From the NCBI GenBank assembly GCA_035235625.1, contig CP141142.1:48773644-48837643 (forward strand): a stretch of 64,000 bases of DNA. Direction: 5' to 3'. Shown here piece by piece: positions 37,343 through 50,119 of this stretch; the stretch's first letter is position 1; each line of letters starts with the position of its first letter. Source of the DNA: Saururus chinensis. Taxonomy: Eukaryota > Streptophyta > Magnoliopsida > Piperales > Saururaceae. The notes below the pieces were generated by a model. The model was not told the DNA's origin. It saw only the letters and a list, made by a program, of their open reading frames with translations, and ran no database searches. A program made the translations under genes and the position numbers.

Positions 37343-40300
37343 ATGGGGAACCTACTCGCCTGCTGTTGCTGCTGCTCCTCCTCCTCACGCGGCCGCGAGT
37401 CCGGCAGCAAGAAGACCAAGAGGCGGGCCTCCTCCTCCTCTCGCCGCTTCTCTGACGCATCTGTTTCGGCGGCCGCCAACGGCGTCGGCTCCTCCAGCAA
37501 CCGCTGGACGAAGATGCGGACATCCAGGCGGGACCGCGGCGGGGAGGAGATGTCGGCGCTGAGCCACGAGCAGGCGATTGCTGCCGCTGCCGCGATCCTT
37601 GGTCTGCAGCGAGACGGCGTCGGTGGCGGGTTGCCGTTCGACCGGTCTGTGTCCACGCGGTACCCCGCCGGGCCTAGGAAGCAGCAGCAGCTGCTGCCAA
37701 ACCAGCTGCCTCGGAGCTCCAGCTCCCGCGCCAGGTCGCTCACTGATCCGCTTCTCCCACCACAGCAGCTCGTGAACCAGGTCAGTTCATTTTTGCTGAT
37801 CATGCTTGATTTTGAACTATTTGTGACGCTGGCCTGATATTTAACTATTTTGCCTGAGTTAATTCAGCAATTTTTATGTTTGCTTCTTCGTTTTTGCTTG
37901 ATTTTGAATTGCTGAAGTTATTAGAATCGATGCATGTGGCTCATGACTTAATTAATCTGCCACAGACTTTGGCTTCATATTCTTGTTTTTTTAGCATTTG
38001 CACGTAACATTTGCTGCAACGTTAATTTCACACTTCTTTTAAGCTGATCTGGTTGTTTGCCTTTTCATGAGTATATTTTACTCTGTATATGTTTATTATT
38101 TTCTGGCTGAGATATATTTTAGACCTGCATAAAATTTTTAGATCCCGACTTGCATTATTTATTCTCCTTTTGTTATTACCTTTTTCGTTTTGTAATGGTA
38201 AAGTTAGCTGACTATTAATGGGGTCTTAGTTCAATTATTTAACTGAATGTAAAATTAGTGCATTCGAAATGAGCTAAGTTTTTGCCTCACTTTTGAATTC
38301 TGAATTAGCAGGATTTGAAGATTGATGAGCTCGAGAGTAACCATTATTTACTTGTTCATGGAGGTGGTTTTGGTGCTTGGTGTTGGTATAAGACAATCTC
38401 CCTTCTGGAAGAGGGTGGTTTTAAAGTTGATGCTATAGACTTGACTGGATCTGGAATTGACTCTGTGAATACAAACAGCATTACTAGTCTTTCTCAGTAT
38501 GTGAAACCTCTAACTGATTATCTGGAGAATAATGTAGATGGGAAGAAGGTTTGTCCTCATTCCTGTTTTTTCAATTACTATCTACTTTCACTTGAATTTA
38601 TAGTTTTTGTACCAAATCTGCAGCAGAAATAATTTCTAGCGATGTATTCAATGTGCGAATTGTTAATCTATCTTTTTAGTCTCAAAGTGGCATTATCTTT
38701 GGCTCTTAAGCAGCAGGAGAAAATTTGTAGTTTCTTGACAGTTAACGTTCTGCATAATTTATCCCAAATGTAGTAATAAGATGGGTGCCTGTAGAGTCAT
38801 ATGTTTTGCTTGGGCTAATAGATGATGCCCCACGACTGGCTACTAACTCTGGAAGTACATTGTGAAGATTACTTATTTTTAGCTTGTCATGGTTTCTGCA
38901 TTCCTGTTTCTTTTTAATGGTTACATAAGCTCATTTGATGCTTATGGACATGATATTTTACTTTTATAGCAGCCTAATAGTACATCTACTTGATATTTCC
39001 TTTTGTTTATCGTATATTATTTTATATTTGATAGTTGTGAATTATTGTTTGTCCTCATTCTTGAATGGTGATCTTGAGAATTCGTTGGCATTTTTTTTTC
39101 AGGTAATTTTAGTAGGGCATGACTTTGGTGGGGCATGCATATCTTATGCCATGGAGAAATTCCCTTCTAAAATTGCAAAAGCCATTTTTATTTCAGCATC
39201 AATGTTGAAAAGTGGTCAAAGTACACTAGATATGTTCTCCCAACAGGTTCTATTCTTTTTCTTTTAACAATGTTATAAATATGGGGCAACAATTCTCACA
39301 TGATACCGTGGCTGTTAATTGTATTAGAGCTTCTATAATAATTCCTGTTACTTAGCTTATCATTCTCTCCCTTTCAGACAGGTCAAAATGATTTGATGCG
39401 TGCAGCTCAAATTTTTGTATATGCAAACGGGAATGATCAACCTCCCACTGCTATTGAACTTGACAAGGCATTGTTGCGGGACTTACTATTTAATCAAAGC
39501 CCTGCAAAGGTATGTGCTTCTGTGTGGTGAATCTATTAATATCCATTTTTTTAGGGAAAACAATTGGAGGGCATTCGTTATATTATTTCTTAATCTGACC
39601 AATTTTGTAAACCCTGCCTTCACAAACAAAATTTAACCATTGAGGATTTGTTTGGGATCACCATCAGTGTGCTCTGTATATAACTTCTCTGCTTTGATTT
39701 TTGGCTCTGATCTGCTTTTGTGAAACAAATGACAATGCATCGGTGGATTATTCAGAGAAATCTCAGTGAACTGGATCACCCTCTGTTCCCCGCTGATGTG
39801 AAAATTATTCATTGTCGAAGCAGTATAATGCTTTGAAACAAAACCAGCGCAGGCCATTCTTGTTTCATGTCAGTAGATGAATTTCAGCTCCCCCCCCCTT
39901 CGATATTTTTTAGGTTAATCATCTTTTATGTTTCACAGTTTTATAATAGCATAAATTGATTACTTAATATGATTATTGAAATGTCTTTACGTTTCAATTT
40001 TAGATAACAGCCACAATGAGATCAATAATTATGTAACCAATATGATGATAATAACAACATATGAAGAGGTGGAGGAAAAAAATAGGAAATCTAACACCAT
40101 TTAGCATGGCGTCTGATTACATTTGATACTGGTCTTCCACCAAGATCTGCTGTGCCTTGCAACTAAGTGTCCTCCATTCTGATAGTATGGAAACTAAGAT
40201 GAAATGTAGTTCAACACGTGCAATAATCACAATAAGGAGGCTTGCTCTATCATTCATGGGTGTGTCCATTCTATAACAAGCAAGATGTGCAACCCACCTT

Positions 40301-40701
40301 ATGATGTTCAGTGCTGATGAGTACCTCAATTGGGTTGTTGTTAATTGGCAGTTTTTGCGTTGTTATAATTATTTGTCCTGCTTCTCTTTCTTTACAATTT
40401 TGTTTTCGCGTAGGATGTTGCACTTGCTTCAGTTTCAATGAGGCCAATTCCCTTTGCACCAGTCTTGGAAAAGCTCGTGCTTTCAGACATGAATTATGGG
40501 TCTGTTCGACGGTTTTACATTGAAACACCCGAGGACAATGCCATCTCCCTCCCTTTGCAGCAAACCATGATAGAATCAAATCCTCCAGAACAAGTTTTCC
40601 GGCTCAAAGGAAGTGACCATTCACCCTTCTTCTCTAAGCCGCAGGCATTGCACAAGCTCTTAGTTGAAATCGCAAAAATCCCTTCAACTCCAGCCCGATG
40701 A
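37343..40701 (+). CDS. MES11-like methylesterase-family alpha/beta hydrolase, five exons
   Basis: Coding exons by GT/AG junctions: 37343-37780, 38312-38548, 39103-39246, 39378-39509, 40414-40701; all introns are phase 0 and the product is 412 residues. Residues 1-146 are a Ser/Arg-rich N-terminal extension starting MGNLLACCCCC, resembling the extended MES11 clade; the MGN plus Cys run also suggests N-myristoylation and palmitoylation. The hydrolase core starts near 156: oxyanion loop HGGGFGAW (162-169), strand VILVG and elbow GHDFGG (230-235), late acid Asp358 (PEDNAIS) and His386 (GSDHSPFF). The usual nucleophile Ser is Asp232. As I recall, the same GHDFGG is conserved in Arabidopsis MES11, so this is a clade trait rather than a mutation. 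Relatives demethylate methyl-IAA or methyl salicylate; the activity of this protein is doubtful. The TGA stop is at 40699-40701. Confidence 0.93.
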
Positions 40702-42500
40702 GATCTCACCCCATTTTTGGCGAGCATCATTGTTGCAGTTAAGATGGTGCTGAAGAAGATGATTGCATGAATTTTTTTAACTTTTTTTAATTTGCTCGGG
40801 AATTTTTCTACTTATGATTGTATATAAGCGCATCGTATCATTTTTGCTTCGAGTATGAGGCCATTTATGCACATCCTGCATGGTATTTCCATGTGGCGGC
40901 AGCCTTCTCCGGGATAGGGCAATGTACTTGATGCATATGTTTCATATTCTTGTTTTTCCCATTCTGGAATTCCTCTCTTCATTTTTGGTTTCGTATATGG
41001 GATGTGGGGCTGGTGGCTAAGCCATTTGCACATGAATGAGAGTGTGTCCATGGCCAGTGGTAATTGAATTAGGTACATGAACCCAGTGGTGGGAAACGTG
41101 TGGTGGCGGCAAGCGGAGGTGCCTTCAATTACTTGCATCGATGCCGTGCCGTGCCGTCCATTTGATTGCAGAGTTATTTGGAGCATAATGGAAAGGGCCA
41201 ACTGCCTTTTTAACATGTTGAAGAGAGCTAGAGAGTATTGATCGAGCCCAATTGGAGTCTATACATCCGACCTGAACTCAAACGTGTGACCAAATTGAGA
41301 AGACACTATATAAACAATAGATCGGGATCGCAGATGATATGGAACATCCATGTTGAGCAATCATTTAGCAGTTTTTTCTGTTTTTTTCATTTCCACATAC
41401 AGAAATATCCATTTGCTACCTTCCACATATTATATCCCAATTTGCCCCGTGTGTAGGATGCCCCTTCTAGTTATAGTCAGGTCTAACACCTCTTGTTATC
41501 ATAAAAACAAAAATGAATGATACGAAGAAGATATCATGCGTTTGTTAGTTAATCAAGATGATGGTAAGCACTTCATTTGTACCAAATTAATAGCTATATT
41601 TAATTTTTTATAATAAACTAAAATTAATGGAAGTTGATATTCTTATTTTATTTTTTTATATTTAAAGCCTACTTCATCATCTACTTGGAGAGAGAAGGTG
41701 AGTCATACGTGATAATAAGAAGATTTAATTTTCCAAATCCAATAAGAGGCTGGAGTATGTTTTTTTTGTAAAGAACACAGAGTAGGAATAATATCTTCTA
41801 AAATTAATTTATTATAAAAACTAACTGTAGCTATTAATATAGGAATGATGGAGTATTTATCAAGTTTTGATTAGTTCAGTTGATGGTAGTTATATAAGAG
41901 TAAACCAAAGTCAAAACATTTGGTGCTGAGTAGGGAGTCATATCGATTTGTAATCTCAACTGCAAAGAGACTTCCTAGTAGCCCCAGCTTCCATAAACAT
42001 CTTGGCCCTTGCTTGCCTTATGGAAGAGTTTTTTATGCTCCCTTTTAACAATGAACTCAGCGTTAGCTATATATAAGAGTCGTTGATATTCAAGATCGAT
42101 GATATACTTATTATCATAAGTAATATTAATATTAACGTGCTTTATTATATGTGTCATCGATCTCATAGATGAACAACTCCATGCGTAATTTAAGCTCGTC
42201 TCTTTATCAGCGATAATAAAATAAACTCTTCCTTTACAAAAAAAAAACATACAACATCAAGGAAAATAATATTTATATTCTATTTTTACCGCACTATAAG
42301 CCTTACAACACATTTAAATAGATAAGGATGGTAGGTCATACCTGACAACATAACATTTAATGTTTCCTATTTAATTACAAATAGTTATTGGATTATATAT
42401 TTGTAATAAAGTAGGTAAAGAAATATCACTATCACAAAATCAAATTTCTCGCCTAACGTCTACTTCCTCTTCCTCGTCAAAGTGGGGTAACAATGTAACA
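40702..42500. other. MES 3' UTR and intergenic DNA with a MITE
   Basis: The first 150 bases are likely the MES 3' UTR. No further gene is visible before the SPIRAL1 leader. Confidence 0.5.
41566..41855. mobile_element. Stowaway-like MITE (family M1), longer copy
   Basis: The left end TACCAAATTAATAGCTATAT matches the 18859 copy. The right end TAGCTATTAATATAGGAATG...GAGTA is its inverted partner. The 290-bp length is explained by an internal segment of about 150 bp absent from the short copies. Confidence 0.65.
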
Positions 42501-42599
42501 TGGAAAATTACTTCACGAACGCACCGTTGTTGGTGGGGCCCCAAAAAAAGGGCCCAGACAGAAATCGTGACCGAGACCACCGGCACCGGCTGACCCCAC

Positions 42600-42752
42600 T
42601 CACGCGACAGCTAGAACCAACTCATTCCATCCCTTCAAATATCCCACTTCCCGTCTTTCTCTTCTCTCTGACTTGCGCTCAAACCAGATCGTCTCCTCCC
42701 GGATTCGACCTCCTTCCTTCCTCTCAGATCCCGGATCCCAGGCCACGATAAG
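42600..42752 (+). other. 5' UTR exon of the SPIRAL1-like gene
   Basis: A CT-rich leader (TCTTTCTCTTCTCTCTGACT region) in a GC-richer patch ends CCACGATAAG/GTGCCC, a usable donor at 42753. The matching acceptor TTAATTAG lies at 45213-45214, nine bases before the ATG, giving a leader intron of 2462 bp. The transcription start is not fixed. Leader introns of this sort are common in plant housekeeping genes. Confidence 0.55.
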
Positions 42753-42951
42753 GTGCCCGCTCAATTTCTGGGTTTTGGGATTTGTCTCTCTTACTTTCGT
42801 TCTTGAATGTTTCTGTAGTTGTTCACTTGTTCTCGCTACCATTTCCCAATGGTTTTCATCGTTTTCTGCTGCTCTGATGCTCATCCCGATACCGCATTTT
42901 TGGCGTTTTTGTTGTGTTATGAATTGAATGCTAGTATCCGTTGCTGAATAT

Positions 42952-45055
42952 GTTTGTCGCAGTTTCTTCGAGCGTAAATTTTGGGGTTCAGTTGGATGTC
43001 ATTTGGGTTTTTTGCCTCATGACTGTTAAAAGTGCGGTTCATGGGTTTGAAGTTTGAAATTAGTGTTAAAGGAGGTGGCCTGCTCGCAGATCTTGCATTA
43101 TCTGGTTACTTAGTTAGATTTTGATAATGTCGGGGCGCCGAAGTTGCGATGATGACAGCCAGGCAGGGAGGTTGACGTGCCTGGTTTTTGCTTGAAAGGG
43201 CTGGACTTTTCGCAGAAATTGTCTGGCCAGATGCTTTCTTCAGTATATGCAGACTAGGTGCCATTTGTTTGCCATTTTGGAGTTGTATAATTCTGCCCCG
43301 TTTTCTGAGTATGCTCTTTTAGTTATCAATTGTATGTTATGTATGCACGGTTCCTTGTTCTTTGTCTACTAATAGTGCAAGTATGGTACGTCTTCTTTTG
43401 GCTTGTTGAAGTCTGCTTTCTGTTTTTCGCTGCTAACGTTTAAATTTGGGGGAACTGATAACTTAGTTCTTACATGTCACAGTTCCATTTGTATCTTTGT
43501 GAAGAACGGACTGATTTAAGTCTAGTAAAAATTATTGCTTGTTTATTTAGGTTACAGAAGAGTGTTTAGTTTCTGCTCTTTTGCCTAAAATGGTTGATCC
43601 ATGATTAGTGTGGGAAATTGAACTTGAAATGAGTAGCTAGTGTTAGTCAAAATGCTGAAGCCTTTAAGAAGCAGGATTTATACGGTTCTTTAGGCTACTT
43701 GTATCTATATTTGTAATTGTTGTATGACTAATTTGATGTGGGTTAATGTTTTGCTACGGGATTTTAAGGAATTGAGCTTGCATTGATGGGACACTGACAC
43801 CGTTTCTGTTAGAGTTATAAGACTTGGGTCACTTTAAGAATCAGTATTATTAGCTAATAAACCATTATGTGGGGTTTCGTTTCCTAATTTCGCATCAGTA
43901 TCTTTCAAATACACACACACCACAAACACGCACGCACACAAATAGATTCACCCACCCATTTAAAATTGTAAGTTGGATCTTTACCAGCTTATCTGCATTC
44001 TTGCAACTACTTAGCAGTTTCTTAGTGATGAATTGAGGTATATTTATGGCCTCTGAGCTCTGAGTTCAGGGCACTATAAAAAAAGATCTCCTACTCTTGA
44101 TCCCCTCCAGACCCAGCCCGGATTTGGTATCATTAAATGTACAGAAACCATTTCTGGATTTATCTCTTTTACTTTCTTTTGAATTTTAATGAAGTTTTTG
44201 TGATCATTATTTGACATGGTTTTTCCGAAACCTCCTTTTGCCATCTGTTGTGTTTTGTAACTCTCCAGCGCTAGATATACTGGGTTTCTGTCGCATTTCC
44301 TCTGAACATAAATTTGGGGTTTAGTTGGATGTCACTTGATAATGTTGGATGCCAAATTATGATGATGTGGCAGGGAAGTCGATGTGAATGCTTTATACAT
44401 GGAAGGGGCATACTATTGCAGTTAAATTTGCTGGCCAGATGCGTTCTGCATTATATGTATAGGCAGCCCTTATCTTAGCTATTTTGAAGTTGTGTAACTG
44501 TGCCTAATTTTCGAAATAGGCTCTTCTATTTGTAGATTCTATGTTTGCTCTTTATCCACTAATATACTGTTAGTATCTTATGGCTTGTTGTTGCTTTTTG
44601 AAGTCTGCTATTTGTTTTCCGCTGCCACTGTTAATTTTGGGTGAACTGATGAGTTAGCATCCACATGACACAGTTCCACTTGTGAAGAATGGACTGATTT
44701 AAGTCCAGTAATTTATTGGTTGTTTACAGTGGAGAGTCTAGTTTCTGCTTCTTTTCCTGAAGTATATTTCGGTGGTTGATCCACAATTAGTGTGGGAAAT
44801 TGAGCTTGAAATGAGTTGCTTTATGTTTGTCAAAATGCTCAAGCGTTGAATGCATAGGATTTGAATGGTTCTGGAGGCTACTTGTTACTATACTTGTAAC
44901 TGTTATAGGAATTATTTGTTGTGGGTTAATGCTGTTTTACTTACACCACAAACGTGCGCACAAACCAATACAGGCCACATGCACACAAAAAAATGTAGAC
45001 CTTTACCAGTTTGTCTGCATTTTAGCAACTGCTTAGCAGTTTCTTAATGATGAAT
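42952..45055 (+). repeat. Tandem duplication of about 1 kb inside the SPIRAL1 leader intron
   Basis: The segment 42952-44050 recurs, diverged, at 44279-45055 in the same order: AATTTTGGGGTTCAGTTGGATGTCA, GATAATGTYGG, CTGGCCAGATGC, GAACTGAT, GTGGGAAATTGARCTTGAAATGAG, and CTTAGCAGTTTCTTARTGATGAATT. Offsets fall from about 1320 to about 1020 bp through deletions in the second copy. Neither copy has a coding frame. Confidence 0.85.
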
Positions 45056-45222
45056 TACAATTTATCAACCCTAGGGTCTATTGTGCTTTATATTGCTTAG
45101 ATAGTTTTCCTTTGCTGTCATGTATCTTACATTTATGTATTTTGGTGGCATTCCTTCTTTGCTACAAGACTTATGGCTTATGCCTAGTTTGTAACTTTTC
45201 ATATTGTTAATTAGCTTGAAAA

Positions 45223-45920
45223 ATGGGTCGTGGAGTCAGCAGTGGAGGTGGCCAGAGCTCCCTTGGGTACCTGTTTGGGGGTGGTGAATCCCCCCAGCCT
45301 GCTGCAAATCCAGCCCCAGCTCCTCCAGCACCTGCACCAAAACCGTCAGAGCCAGTAGATCCCGCTAAGCAGATTCCAGCGGGCATCAAAGGTGACCCTG
45401 CTAACAACTATTTTCGAGCAGATGGGCAGAATACTGGAAACTTCATCACGGTATGAACACTCTTTTATGCCTTCCTCGTTTAGATATGCAATTTGTGACA
45501 TGATCGCAGAAGGTAGAGAACTTCATGACTTGTCTTAGTATGACATTGTATAAGAGTTAAATGTAATACCTTTTGTGGGGGTCTTGTTTGTGGTCGATTT
45601 TATTCATCTTTATAAGAATTCTTGTTCCCATTTTTTGTGAGAAAATTATTCGTCATAGATGAATTCTTTTATGTGCCATGTTCTGCGAGTCCATTCAGTT
45701 TCCTGATGTATCATGCTTAGGCCCATACCATTATTCGCTTGTGCCAGTTAGGTCGATGAAACTTTTGAGAGCCCATGTCATTCTTTTGTTTGTGCGGTTT
45801 ATGATCTGGTGGATTCAATTTTCTGGGCGACTTTTGTAGGACCGGCCCTCAACCAAGGTTCATGCGGCCCCTGGTGGTGGTTCTTCCCTCGGGTACCTTT
45901 TTGGTGGTGGCGGTAATTGA
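45223..45920 (+). CDS. SPIRAL1-like microtubule-associated protein
   Basis: Two coding exons, 45223-45450 and 45840-45920 (donor ACG/GTATGA, acceptor TTGTAG/GACCGG, phase 0), give 102 residues, the normal size for SPIRAL1-like proteins (about 100-120). The family hallmark is seen at both ends: GGGQSSLGYLFGG (residues 8-20) and PGGGSSLGYLFGGGG (87-101). Between them are a Pro/Ala-rich linker (about 27-42) and the conserved NNYFRADGQNTGNFIT (61-76). Family members bind cortical microtubules, track plus ends and guide directional cell expansion. The ATG follows the leader-intron acceptor closely. The stop is TGA. The 3' UTR lies to the right, with no fixed poly(A) signal. Confidence 0.95.
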
Positions 45921-47150
45921 CGCTGCTTTGATCTAGAGACTGAAAGTAAAGTCTGCCGGTGTGAAGGAACGTAAATGGAACAAATTCTATTATTTTGAAT
46001 TGTTGAACCTGTTCCTGTAATATATTCTTGTTCAAATTATCAACTTAAAGTGCTAAGGTTGCTGCTTACCCGAATTATAAATTGAAGGGGAACTTGGTAT
46101 TTGCTCGGATATCTGATTTTAAAATCTATTTCTGCCACTTATCAAAAATATTGTCTTAGGGATGTAATTATAAAAAAAAATGTTAGGTGTAAAATATTGG
46201 TTGAAGGTCACGGAATAACCTTTAATGGTGTGATTCCTGTAGAACTCACTTATGGAAAAAATTTTGGTTGATAGTCAGTAGTGAAGCAATAAACTAGCAA
46301 AGAAGATAAAATGCACGAACAGGAGTTGATTGGAGTGGTTTTATCCCCAGGAGACTTTAATTTGAAAAGCAGAAAAATAAAAAAGTGTAAAATGCACTCG
46401 TGTTAAAAAAAGAGTTATTTTCATATTATCTGGCCGAAGAAGTTAATATTTTATGTTTATTAGTTTTAAAATAAAAATATTATATTACTTATTTTAGAAT
46501 AAAATTGTCTTTAAATTTTAAATAAATTTAATACCAATACATATTGTAATAAATGAATATTAAAATAGTGGTGTTATTTCGATGGGGAGGATTAATAGGC
46601 ACTAGTAAAAAGTTGTGACTGGGATTATCAACTATATTTGTTTTATCATTTTACTATCTATATTGTACTGTTAAATGATATGGTTAAATTTATGCAATAG
46701 ATAAATAAAATGATAATTTTATCTGATCATTATCTAAATTTAAAAAGAGATTACTTTATTGTCTTTTACAATAATTTTTATGTCATGATTTATTAATTTA
46801 ATATATTCAACAGAAGATATCATTCAAATCTTAAATATTTATTGAATTAATTTAACTACTTAATGGAAGATGATGTGCTCTTTTTAGTATTTTAGATTTA
46901 ATTTTATTTTTTTAATAAAAAATATCAATTTATAATTTATATTTTATATTCTCTTAAACTCACTTCACTTTGATGTTTCTTATTTGGTTACTTTGTCTAA
47001 TTTATTTAGTCTTATTAGGTCAGGGTTCATCTTTAATCATATGTGATAGAATCTTAAAATTTATGATAGAATCTTCAAACATTAGGATCATCTTGAAATT
47101 TATGATTTAACTCAAACATAATTTAGGATATTTTTGTTTAACTTTAACAT
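45921..47150. other. SPIRAL1 3' flank and AT-rich intergenic DNA
   Basis: No gene or defined repeat recognised before the tandem array begins. Confidence 0.6.
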
Positions 47151-48208
47151 AATATTCTACTTCTATTAAATTTATTTTATAATTTTATCTTGTAATTCTT
47201 CAATTTTATTGTACACTTCAATAGAGTTATAAGGTAAATAATTTATCCATCACAATTGCTATAATTATGTCTTTTTTTCTTAATTCTGAGCAGCGGATTG
47301 CTCTAAGTTTTTTTTAGTAATTTACTAATTTATCAAAGAAAATTGGGATTATGATTCTTCATTAATCTTCTATAGAGTTGTAATTTCGTAATTTATTTAT
47401 AACAATTAGTATAATTATGTCTTTTTTTCTTATTATGCGCATTGGAATGCTATAGGTTATTTTTTGTAATTAACTAATTTATGAGAGAAAATCGGGATGT
47501 GAAATTTTGTTATCTTGCGATTCTTCATTAGTCTTGCATTGAGCTATAATTTAGTAATTTATCCATTACAATTATTATAAGTATTTCTTTTTTCCTAATT
47601 CTACGCACCAGAATGGTGTAGTTTTTTTTTTAATAATTCACTAATTTTTAACTAATTTATGAGATAAAACCTGTCTATTAATTTTTTTTATCTTGTGATT
47701 CTTCATTCTTACTATAGTTTTCCATAGAGCTGTAAGTTAACTAATTTATCCATCGATCACAGTGGTTATAATTATGTTTTTTTTTTAATTTTGCACACCG
47801 GAATGTTGTAAGGTTTTTTTAGTAACTCATCAATTTATTACTAATTTATGAGAGAAAATTAAGATGTCAATTTTTTTATCTTATAATTCTTTGTTAGTCT
47901 TCCATAGAGTTGTAACATAGTAATTTATTAATGACAATTGCTATAATTATGTCTTTTTTCCTAATTCTACGCACCGGAATGTTAGAGGTTTTTTATGGTA
48001 ATTTACTAATTTATAAGAGAAAGTGGGGATGTGAATTTTTTTTATCTTGTAATTCTTCATTAATCTTCTATTGAGTTGTAATTTAGTAATTCATCAATAA
48101 AAATTGCTATATTTATATCTTTTTTCCTAATTTTGCGCACTAGAATGATGTAGGTTTTTTTAGTAATTTATTAATTTATTACTAATTTATCAGAGAAAAT
48201 TAGTATGT

Positions 48209-48217
48209 TAAATTTTT
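48209..48217 (+). repeat. Left 9-bp target-site duplication of the MULE
   Basis: TAAATTTTT directly abuts the GGGAAAATTA terminus and is identical to 50111-50119. Confidence 0.85.
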
Positions 48218-50110
48218 GGGAAAATTATTTAATTAATAATTAAAAAAATTATCAATTTAGACCATATTTCCCAAAGTGGTGTTCCTTTTTGCCATGCAGG
48301 CGCGAGCCAAGCAGCTGGTGCCTGCATAGTTTTTTTTTAAAAAAATTAGTTGATTTCTTCCTTTATAATGACGAAATCGGTCGATTTTAAGCTGATTTCG
48401 TCCTTCTAAATGACGAAATTTAATGTTTTTAAAGACTTTACCCGATTTCGTCATTTAGAATGACGAAATCAACTCAAAGTGATTTCGTCATTTTAAACGA
48501 CGAAATTGCAAAATTACTGTCATGGGCTGTGCATATAACTATCGTTGCTCTACTGGATAGACGTCTGCATGATCTCGCTGACATCGTCTAGCCGACGAGA
48601 GCGAGGATGTTGCAACGAAATAGCATCTCAACAACGAAAGAGCATCTCGTTTAGAAGGGTAGTTGTAGATGTGGAATCCGTGGTCTGTGTCAGCAATGAA
48701 GTAGCCATGGTCCTAGTTGAAGGAGAGGAGCGTGGGGAGGGAAGAGGAGTCGGACTCAGAGTCGGGGGTAAAATTTCGAAATGCCCACATAACCTGTTGT
48801 ACCCATCTTTCTAAATGTAGCGAAAGAGCATTTCGATGATGTCGATGCCCCCTCAGGGGTGCCGGAGCTATGGTCAAAATCTCGATGAAAGCATGCTCTC
48901 TCTCTCCCCCCCTCTCTCTCCTAAAATACAACTTTATTAATCATATGTAGGACGCTCCAGAGTTTTAGATAACCAAGCAAGATTATCAAGAAGGAATTGC
49001 ATGTTTAAGAAAGTATGACCACTCATAACTCTGGCCTTCAAACGATCCAATATAAATTGGAATTGCTTTGAGCAATTTAAGAGGGTGATGAAATTTGCAA
49101 ATTTATTATTATTGCATATTAGTTTCTTGTGAGGTTTTTGAATCGTAGAGTACAAGAGAAAGATATTTGTAAAACTATAACTAGAGAGCGCAAATATTAA
49201 TTTCTCTCGCTCACATGAGACTATTTCAAGTCGAAACATCGTAACTGGTTTTATATAGTTCCCCCTCCTAAGTGCCACAATTTTTTTATGGCACTGGGCT
49301 CCCAAAATCAATGATTTTTAGGTCCGTTGTGGTGATCGACAAAATTACCACCCTTAGATTGTTTTTGTTTTTATAGGTATAGGTCAACACTTAGCTGGGT
49401 TTTTGTTTTTATAGGTATAGGTTAACACATTCAACTTACCTGGGTTTTTGTTTTTATACATCACATATTCAACTTTATAGGTCTCCGTAGGTCTCAGCGC
49501 ACAATAATTTTCCAATTTGTCTTTTGAGCCTTCTTTTTTTTTCCATCTAAGCCTTCTTTTAGATGTAAGATTAAAATATGAGCTCACCATAGCTTGGTGG
49601 ATTTGGGTGGGGCTCAAGTCTACTTTCTTAAATAGGTATATACAATAGATTATATAATTAAGTATTGTTAAGTTAATTCTCAAGAATTAAATAACTGTTA
49701 AAGTGAGAGGGACTCGCATATGGGTACAACAGATTATGTGGGCAATGGGGACACACCTAATTACGTTGTTAAATGAAACCGGCTTCGGTCTCAAAAGTAA
49801 ATTCCGGCCTAAATGTGGCAATTTCATCATTTAGAATAACAAAATTACCTTAAGGCGATTTTGTCATTTTAAAGGACGAAATCGGGTTAAGTAATATAAC
49901 TGTTAAACAGATTTCGTCTTTTAGAATGACGAAATCAACATAAACCCGATTTCATCATTCTAAAAGACGAAATTAATTAAAAAATTAAAAAAAAGCCACG
50001 CAGGCGCCAACCGCTTAGTTGGCGCCTGCATGGCAAAAAGGAACACCACTTTGGGAATGATCTAAATCGGTAAATATATATATTTTAATTATTAATTAAA
50101 TAATTTTCCC
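48218..50110. mobile_element. Mutator-like (MULE) non-autonomous element with long inverted ends
   Basis: The outer 28 bases, starting GGGAAAATTATTTAATTAAT, are perfectly inverted at the two ends. The inverted similarity then continues inward with gaps through CCCAAAGTGGTGTTCCTTTT and GCCATGCAGGCGC for at least 120 bp. The element is flanked by identical 9-bp TAAATTTTT (48209-48217 and 50111-50119), the target size of Mutator elements. Next to the ends are several GATTTCGTCATT / GACGAAATC inverted motifs. The interior (about 48550-49700) has no intact frame or recognisable transposase. The interior may be acquired host DNA, as in Pack-MULEs, but I could not name a source. Confidence 0.82.
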
Positions 50111-50119
50111 TAAATTTTT
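50111..50119 (+). repeat. Right 9-bp target-site duplication of the MULE
   Basis: TAAATTTTT directly follows TAATTTTCCC and is identical to 48209-48217. Confidence 0.85.

Noticed and set aside
36993-37803. Two long minus-strand frames (176 and 165 codons) over the MES promoter and exon 1
   Set aside because: Antisense shadows of GC-rich exon 1; the plus strand has an intact spliced gene matching its family.
48545-48931. Overlapping frames inside the MULE, suspected plant mobile domain or captured gene
   Set aside because: No conserved motif could be read in any frame; naming a source would be a guess.
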